A program made the position numbers and the translations under genes. Of a stretch of DNA of 10,365 nucleotides, positions 6,076 through 10,365 are shown one piece after another (within the stretch, counting starts at the first letter, position 1; every line of letters starts with the position of its first letter). Source of the DNA: an uncultured Eubacteriales bacterium (lineage in GTDB: Bacteria > Bacillota > Clostridia > Christensenellales > Christensenellaceae); contig USII01000020.1 in the NCBI GenBank assembly GCA_900554725.1, positions 1 through 10,365 on the forward strand, read 5' to 3'. The notes beneath the pieces were generated by a model. The model was not told the origin of the DNA. It ran no database searches and saw only the letters and a program-made list of their open reading frames with translations.

Positions 6076-6405
6076 ATGATTTCTCTGGAAGATTTTGAAA
6101 AAGTCGATGTGCGCGTAGGAACGGTGCTGGATGTTAAAGAGAACAAAAAATCCAGAAACCCGGCCTATGTGTTATCCATCGATTTGGGGGAAACACTGGG
6201 AATCAAAAAATCCTCTGCTCAGATTACTGCGCTCTATATGCCCCAGGATCTGGTGGGGCAGCAGGTTTTGTGCTGCGTCAACCTCGCGCCGCTGCATATC
6301 GGCTCAGTAAAAAGTGAAGTGCGCGTGCTCGGTTCGGATTCCGCACAGGGCGTTGTGCTTGTGCACCCAGGGATGCCCGTAAAAAACGGAGATCGGATTT
6401 TCTAG
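6076..6405 (+). CDS. csaA: CsaA-type tRNA-binding-fold protein
   Basis: This 109-residue protein is a stand-alone tRNA-binding OB-fold domain of the CsaA group, which shares its fold with the C-terminal extension of MetRS and the N-terminus of PheT. Family signs: DFEKVDVRVGTV at the N-terminus, GIKKSSAQIT at 42-51, and VNLAPLHIGSVKSEVRVLG at 68-86. The length equals that of B. subtilis CsaA, a homodimeric protein described as an export-related chaperone with tRNA-like binding surfaces; the true substrate is unsettled. The start was set at 6076 because AGGAGG lies 6 bases upstream (6064-6069) and the family begins here, although the frame stays open upstream into the T-box region. It is divergent from ileS, with no obvious operon partner. 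No clear terminator follows. Confidence 0.92.
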   Translation: MISLEDFEKVDVRVGTVLDVKENKKSRNPAYVLSIDLGETLGIKKSSAQITALYMPQDLVGQQVLCCVNLAPLHIGSVKSEVRVLGSDSAQGVVLVHPGMPVKNGDRIF

Positions 6406-6496
6406 CTTGCCGCGAATCTTCGCCGCCCTCCTGTGAAAATATGTCCCGTTTTCTTTTTTACTCAAATTAAATTCTTGTAACATCGGCAAATTTCCC

Positions 6497-6525
6497 TATT
6501 CTTTCCCTCTGCCGCCTGCTATACT
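6497..6525 (+). promoter_or_regulatory. Tentative promoter of the deacetylase lipoprotein gene
   Basis: TATACT (6520-6525) is a good -10 box, 17 bases after a poor -35 (TATTCT, 6497-6502). An alternative is TTGTAA (6475-6480), 16 bases, then TATTCT used as the -10. Either would give a short leader. The absence of a good -35 may mean another sigma factor or an activator; this is inference. Confidence 0.35.
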
Positions 6526-6555
6526 TATGAACGGAGAATTTTTATGGAGGCAGAG

Positions 6556-8001
6556 ATGGACTGCAAAAGAAAGCGAATCACGATTCTAACCTGCATCGTT
6601 TGGGTAGCCGTTCTTTTATTCGGCTGCCAGCCAGTAGAACAAAGCATACTTCCAAGCCCAGAGCCCACGCCAGAGCTGGGCTTGGCGAAACATATTTCCA
6701 CATTGGATCAATATGGCCTGACAGGAGAAAAAAAAGAAGAGGGCCTCTTTACCTGCGCCGTCTATTATCCCCTTCTGGAACATGAAGGGATGGATGCCGT
6801 CATCGCAGAAAAAGTAAACGCCTATCTAGCCTCTGCAAAAGAGGGCGTTGATCCTTCTGCACAGCTTCAGGAGGGGCAGCAGCCCGAGGCCCTGCTCAGC
6901 ATGGATTTTCGCTCAGTGCAGGCGGGAACAGATGGCAATATCATAAGCGTGCGCCTATTTGGATGGAGCCGCGGCGCCGGTGAGGAGCACCCTTCCTTTT
7001 TTTCGGAATGCATCAGCTTTGATACGGCAACAGGCAATCAGCTTACAGATGGAGATCTGTTTATCGATGGTTATCAGGACAAGCTTCGGGAGCTTTGCGT
7101 CGCACAACTGGCACAGGCATATCCGGAACAGAACTTTTCCCTCGATGGCTATTCTCTCGATGGGATTGCAAGCAAAGCTTTGCTGACGCCTGAGGGCGTG
7201 GAGCTGCATTTTGCAAGCAACGAACTCGCCCAGGTGGATTTGGGAAGCATTTCCATTACGCTTCTCTACGAAAACTTACAGGAAATTTTGAGCGACGGGA
7301 TGAAGTATCGCTTAAGCGAGGATTATGGCAAGCCTTCCGAGGAAGAGCCCTCCGATGGGCTGGTGCAATCTGGCGGGCGGACGCTGGACCCTGCAAAACC
7401 CATGATCGCCCTTTCCTTTGACGATGGCCCGGATAGCAAAGTCACGCCCAAGCTTCTCGATCTTCTAAAGCAGTATAACCAAAGGGCTACCTTCTGTGTT
7501 GTGGGCAACCGCGTAGAATCGCGTTCCAGCGTTGTAAAGCGCGCTGTAGAAGAGGGCCACGAGATTGGCAACCACACCTGGAGCCATGCGGATACAAATA
7601 AACTGGATATCGCCGGCATCAAAGAGGAGATCACAAAGACCAACGATATCGTCCGCCAGGTGAGCGGCTTTGAAATCCACTATATTCGCCCAACCTACGG
7701 CAATGTAAATGAAAACCTCAAGCAGGTCAGCCGGGAGCTGGGCATGCCCATGGTCAATTGGACCATCGATTCAGAGGATTGGAAGAGCAAAGATCCGGAG
7801 CAGATCTACCAGCGGATTATGAGCGAAGCCAAAGATGGCCGCGTGATCCTTTGCCACGATATTTATGAAACCACTTATCAGGCAATGGAGCGCGTGATCC
7901 CCGATCTCATTGCCCAGGGCTATCAGATTGTCACCATTGGGGAGCTTTTCAGCTTTGCGGATTCCCAGCCCGTGGGCGGGCAGCTTTGGCGCAAACGCTA
8001 G
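6556..8001 (+). CDS. Lipoprotein polysaccharide deacetylase (DUF3298-like plus NodB domain)
   Basis: This is an envelope enzyme expected to remove acetyl groups from cell-wall glycan, similar in layout to B. subtilis PdaC. I chose the ATG at 6556 (481 residues): GGAGG is 5 bases upstream and the product starts MDCKRKR with a lipobox LFGC at residues 21-24. The in-frame ATG at 6544, with GGAG 7 bases upstream, is also possible but adds an acidic MEAE. Residues about 70-255 resemble DUF3298: SVRLFGWSRGAGEEHPSFF, then FDTATGNQLTDGDLF. The NodB domain, about 280-470, shows motif 1 SFDDGPD (287-293), motif 2 HTWSH (340-344), motif 3 RPTYG (378-382; usually RPPYG), TIDSEDW (403-409) and a CHD motif (433-435), so the metal-binding Asp-His-His set and the catalytic residues are present. 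The gene stands alone, convergent with serA. Substrate (N-acetylglucosamine or N-acetylmuramic acid) cannot be read from sequence. Confidence 0.93.
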   Translation: MDCKRKRITILTCIVWVAVLLFGCQPVEQSILPSPEPTPELGLAKHISTLDQYGLTGEKKEEGLFTCAVYYPLLEHEGMDAVIAEKVNAYLASAKEGVDPSAQLQEGQQPEALLSMDFRSVQAGTDGNIISVRLFGWSRGAGEEHPSFFSECISFDTATGNQLTDGDLFIDGYQDKLRELCVAQLAQAYPEQNFSLDGYSLDGIASKALLTPEGVELHFASNELAQVDLGSISITLLYENLQEILSDGMKYRLSEDYGKPSEEEPSDGLVQSGGRTLDPAKPMIALSFDDGPDSKVTPKLLDLLKQYNQRATFCVVGNRVESRSSVVKRAVEEGHEIGNHTWSHADTNKLDIAGIKEEITKTNDIVRQVSGFEIHYIRPTYGNVNENLKQVSRELGMPMVNWTIDSEDWKSKDPEQIYQRIMSEAKDGRVILCHDIYETTYQAMERVIPDLIAQGYQIVTIGELFSFADSQPVGGQLWRKR

Positions 8002-8033
8002 CCGCCCAATCTTTTTCACAGCCTAAGCGTATG

Positions 8034-8088
8034 CGGCATTGACCAGAACCGGCCAATGCCGTTTCCATATGGGGAGAAAAACCCCATA
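8034..8088. repeat. Two hairpins ahead of the shared terminator
   Basis: CGGCATTG (8034-8041) pairs with CAATGCCG (8054-8061), and TATGGGG (8068-8074) pairs with CCCCATA (8082-8088), the latter around a 7-base A-rich loop. Neither has a T-run on the plus strand. They sit directly before the bidirectional terminator and would add structure to the 3' end of the deacetylase mRNA. Confidence 0.5.
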
Positions 8089-8095
8089 CAATACA

Positions 8096-8128
8096 GCAAA
8101 AAAGAGCGGCGTTGCCGCTCTTTTTTGC
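8096..8128. terminator. Bidirectional terminator between the deacetylase gene and serA
   Basis: GAGCGGC (8104-8110) pairs with GCCGCTC (8114-8120) around the loop GTT, extended by six A against six T and a GC pair to a 15-base-pair stem. T-runs occur on both strands, so one hairpin ends the plus-strand deacetylase transcript and the minus-strand serCA transcript. It begins 5 bases beyond the serA stop. Confidence 0.93.
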
Positions 8129-8132
8129 TTTT

Positions 8133-9305
8133 TTATGCAATGACCCGAACTTTGATAACACCCTGAATGGATTGCAGCTCCTCCAACGCCTGTTCGGAAA
8201 TTTCCTCGTTCAGATCAAACACCGTATAGGCCACTTGCCCGCGGGATTTATTGACCATCTCCTCGATATTCAGCCCTTCCCTTGCCAGCACGCCCGTCAT
8301 CTGGCTTACCATATTGGGCAGGTTATCGTGAATGACAGATACGCGGTGATGCACTGGCTCGCCCAGCAAGCAAGTGGGCATATTGACCGAATTCTTAATG
8401 CTCCCCCGCTCCAGATAGTGTTTGATTTCATTGGCTGCCATAATCGCGCAGTTTTCTTCCGATTCGGGTGTAGAAGCGCCCAGGTGTGGAATGCAGATGA
8501 CATTTTCGTGCATCAGGCAGCGCGCATCCGGAAAATCTGTCACATATTTGGCGACTTTCCCGCTATCCAACGCCTCAAAGAGGGATGTTTCCCGGATAAT
8601 TCCACCCCGCGCAAAGTTCAAAAGAATGACGCCCTGTTTCATCTTTCCAAATTCCGGAGAGCTGATGTAATCCCGCGTTTGCTCCATCAGCGGTACATGG
8701 ACGGTGATATAATCTGCCTGGGAGAGCAAATCCTCCATTTTTGCCGCTTTATGGACATGATCCGAAAGGTGCCATGCGTTATCGACGGAGATATATGGGT
8801 CATACCCGATGACATTCATGCCAATGCTCGATGCAGCATTTGCCACCAGCACACCCACAGAGCCCAGGCCGATGACGCCCAGCGTCTTTCCCTGAATTTC
8901 CGGGCCAACAAACTGCCCTTTTCCCTTCTCCACCAGCTTGGGAATCTGCTCGCCCTCCCCCACGAGGGTTTTTGCCCATTCCACACCTTCCACAACATTG
9001 CGCGATGCTATCAGCAGGCCGCACAGCACCAACTCTTTTACGGCATTGGCGTTGGCCCCGGGCGTATTGAATACGACGATACCCTTCTCCGTGCAGCGAT
9101 CGATGGGAATATTGTTCACTCCCGCGCCCGCCCGAGCAAACGCCAGATTGCGCTCTGAAAGCGGCATATCCAGGCATGCCGCGCTGCGCACCAAAAATGC
9201 ATCCGCCTCGGCATCTTCGATATGCGAAGAAACCAGATAATCTCCTTTGGGGAGCTTATCATAGATGGCTGTGGAAATAGCGTTGAGTTTTTTGATATTG
9301 TACAT
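8133..9305 (-). CDS. serA: D-3-phosphoglycerate dehydrogenase, short form with ACT domain
   Basis: It oxidises 3-phosphoglycerate to 3-phosphohydroxypyruvate with NAD, the first step of serine synthesis, in the cytoplasm. The 390 residues include a substrate-binding part with FARAGAGVNNIPID (57-70), the Rossmann motif GVIGLGSVG (143-151), the catalytic arginine region NFARGGIIRE (230-239), and the catalytic histidine in PHLGASTPES (273-282; H274). A C-terminal ACT domain from about 320 (RVSVIHDNLPNM) is a likely serine-feedback site. The region VTDFPDARC (256-263) replaces the usual DVFPxEP, so the usual catalytic glutamate is not obvious; D260 is the nearest acid. I believe this is normal for the short Clostridia type. 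The start ATG at 9305 has AGAGGAAG 4 bases upstream. It lies 18 bases after the serC stop, one operon with serC. In many Clostridia a DUF1015 gene follows; here a terminator does. Confidence 0.96.
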   Translation of the reverse strand: MYNIKKLNAISTAIYDKLPKGDYLVSSHIEDAEADAFLVRSAACLDMPLSERNLAFARAGAGVNNIPIDRCTEKGIVVFNTPGANANAVKELVLCGLLIASRNVVEGVEWAKTLVGEGEQIPKLVEKGKGQFVGPEIQGKTLGVIGLGSVGVLVANAASSIGMNVIGYDPYISVDNAWHLSDHVHKAAKMEDLLSQADYITVHVPLMEQTRDYISSPEFGKMKQGVILLNFARGGIIRETSLFEALDSGKVAKYVTDFPDARCLMHENVICIPHLGASTPESEENCAIMAANEIKHYLERGSIKNSVNMPTCLLGEPVHHRVSVIHDNLPNMVSQMTGVLAREGLNIEEMVNKSRGQVAYTVFDLNEEISEQALEELQSIQGVIKVRVIA

Positions 9306-9323
9306 GCTCTTCCTCTTCTTCCT

Positions 9324-10365
9324 TTATTGATTTTCCTTCTCAAACTTTTCCATAAAATCTACCAACGCCTGCACGCCTTCCAGGCTCATGGCATTATAGA
9401 TGCTGGCTCGCATTCCGCCCACGCTTCTATGGCCCTTGAGGTTGACAAGGTCTGCCTCTGCCGCCTGCTGGCAGAATTTCTGATCCAGCTCTTCCTTACC
9501 TGTAACGAATGTCACATTCATAAGGGAGCGGGAGTCCGGGCGCGCGCAGCCCTGAAAGAGCTTAGAATGATCGAGGTAGTCATAGAGCAGCGCCGCTTTT
9601 TTTCTGTTTCTCTCTTCCGCCGCCGCGACTCCCCCATTCTCCTTCAGGTTCTGGAATACAAGCCCTGCCAGATAGATGGCGTAGGTAGGCGGCGTATTAT
9701 ACATCGAGCCGTTCTTAGCATAAACCTGATAATCGAACATGGGCGGGATATCCTCTTTTTTGCCGATGAGGTCCTCCCTTACAATGACGATCGTAAGCCC
9801 CGCCGGCCCGATGTTTTTCTGCGCCCCCGCATAGATAAGGCCGTAATCTTCCACATTGATTTTCTCGGAGAGAATGCAGGAAGACATATCCGAAACAATG
9901 GGGATCCCGTTGGTTTTGGGAAGCTTTGTATAGCGCGTTCCGTAGATGGTATTATTGGATGTAATATGCACATAATCTGCCGGTGTCTGAAACATATCCG
10001 GCGTAGTTTCGGGAACAAAGGAGAATTTGTATTCTTTGGAAGATGCGGGCACGATAATGCTCCCAAAGCGCCTGGCTTCATCTGCCGCTTTTTTGGCAAA
10101 AGAACCCGAAATAATATAGTAAGCAAGGCTGTGCTTCACTCCCAAAAGGTTCATGGGTACCATATCGAACTGCATAGAAGCACCGCCCTGTAAAAAGAGC
10201 ACTTTATAGTTTTCTGGGATATTCATCAGCTCGCGCAGGCATGCTTCCGCTTGATCGATGATATCCTGATAGACTTTGGAGCGGTGGCTCATCTCCATGA
10301 CAGACATTCCCGTTCCGCGGTAATCGCACATCTCCGCCGCAGCCTGCTCCAACACCGGAAGCGGG
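9324..10365 (-). CDS. serC: Phosphoserine aminotransferase, N-terminus cut by window edge
   Basis: This PLP enzyme of the cytoplasm converts 3-phosphohydroxypyruvate and glutamate to phosphoserine and 2-oxoglutarate, the step after SerA. The visible part starts PLPVLEQAAAEM and continues past the right edge; about 12-15 residues (the usual NFxAGP start) are missing. Any start inside the window would be false. Family motifs: GTGMSVMEMSHRS, QGGASMQFDMVPMNLL, TSNNTIYGT, and the PLP-lysine motif YAGAQKNIGPAGL near visible residue 180. The C-terminal part has SMYNTPPTYAIY and the final GGMRASIYNAM, all normal for SerC. It is the first gene of the serC-serA operon seen here; its promoter is outside the window. 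Confidence 0.96.
   Translation of the reverse strand, partial: PLPVLEQAAAEMCDYRGTGMSVMEMSHRSKVYQDIIDQAEACLRELMNIPENYKVLFLQGGASMQFDMVPMNLLGVKHSLAYYIISGSFAKKAADEARRFGSIIVPASSKEYKFSFVPETTPDMFQTPADYVHITSNNTIYGTRYTKLPKTNGIPIVSDMSSCILSEKINVEDYGLIYAGAQKNIGPAGLTIVIVREDLIGKKEDIPPMFDYQVYAKNGSMYNTPPTYAIYLAGLVFQNLKENGGVAAAEERNRKKAALLYDYLDHSKLFQGCARPDSRSLMNVTFVTGKEELDQKFCQQAAEADLVNLKGHRSVGGMRASIYNAMSLEGVQALVDFMEKFEKENQ

Noticed and set aside
6412..6423. GCGA-ATCT-TCGC hairpin just after csaA as its terminator
   Set aside because: The stem has only 4 base pairs and no T-run follows directly; the T-rich stretch is about 30 bases further on.
8112..10193. Long plus-strand open frames of 348 and 323 codons opposite serA and serC
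   Set aside because: Both mirror well-identified minus-strand genes and their products show no recognisable domain; they begin in or near the terminator or inside serA.
1..10365. CRISPR array, insertion sequence, prophage, tRNA or rRNA gene
   Set aside because: No regularly spaced direct repeats, transposase, integrase, terminal repeats or cloverleaf/rRNA signatures were seen in reading both strands.

Overview
The window looks like a chromosomal stretch of a mid-GC, low-motility-signal Clostridia-type Firmicute, probably a gut anaerobe. Evidence: strong AGGAGG-type ribosome binding sites, TTGAAA/TATAAT promoters, a canonical T-box leader before ileS, a 1040-residue IleS of the eukaryote-like type, the short 390-residue SerA next to serC, and a LuxR regulator with an excisionase-like N-terminus. 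No tRNA, rRNA, CRISPR array, insertion sequence or phage gene was seen.

Layout, left to right. (1) 1-270, minus: the N-terminus of a secreted Ig-like-domain protein that runs off the left edge. (2) 336-575, minus: a 79-residue cysteine-containing hypothetical protein. (3) 576-1005: no large gene, but a candidate structured RNA or leader on the minus strand (about 914 to 686), with a TATAAT box, nested helices and an intrinsic terminator, followed by a possible 29-codon upstream ORF. (4) 1006-2217, minus: a two-HTH regulator, with its own promoter carrying a palindrome in the spacer and an unusual TTTCGA repeat cluster upstream. (5) 2550-5672, minus: ileS, ending in a strong terminator and preceded by an isoleucine T-box leader with an ATC specifier candidate and a near-consensus promoter. 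(6) 6076-6405, plus: a divergent CsaA-type tRNA-binding-fold protein. (7) 6556-8001, plus: a lipoprotein with a DUF3298-like region and a NodB polysaccharide deacetylase domain. (8) A shared bidirectional terminator. (9) 8133-9305 and 9324 to the right edge, minus: serA and serC, one operon for serine synthesis.

How the genes fit together. serC and serA encode the dehydrogenase and aminotransferase steps from 3-phosphoglycerate to phosphoserine. ileS is controlled by uncharged tRNA-Ile through the T-box. The deacetylase lipoprotein and the Ig-like protein act at the envelope. The regulator probably controls itself; other targets are unknown. Most of the window is ordinary housekeeping DNA. 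The parts that standard families do not explain are the 686-914 RNA candidate with the small protein after it, and the TTTCGA/palindrome region before the regulator gene. I found no clear new defence, mobile or biosynthetic system.
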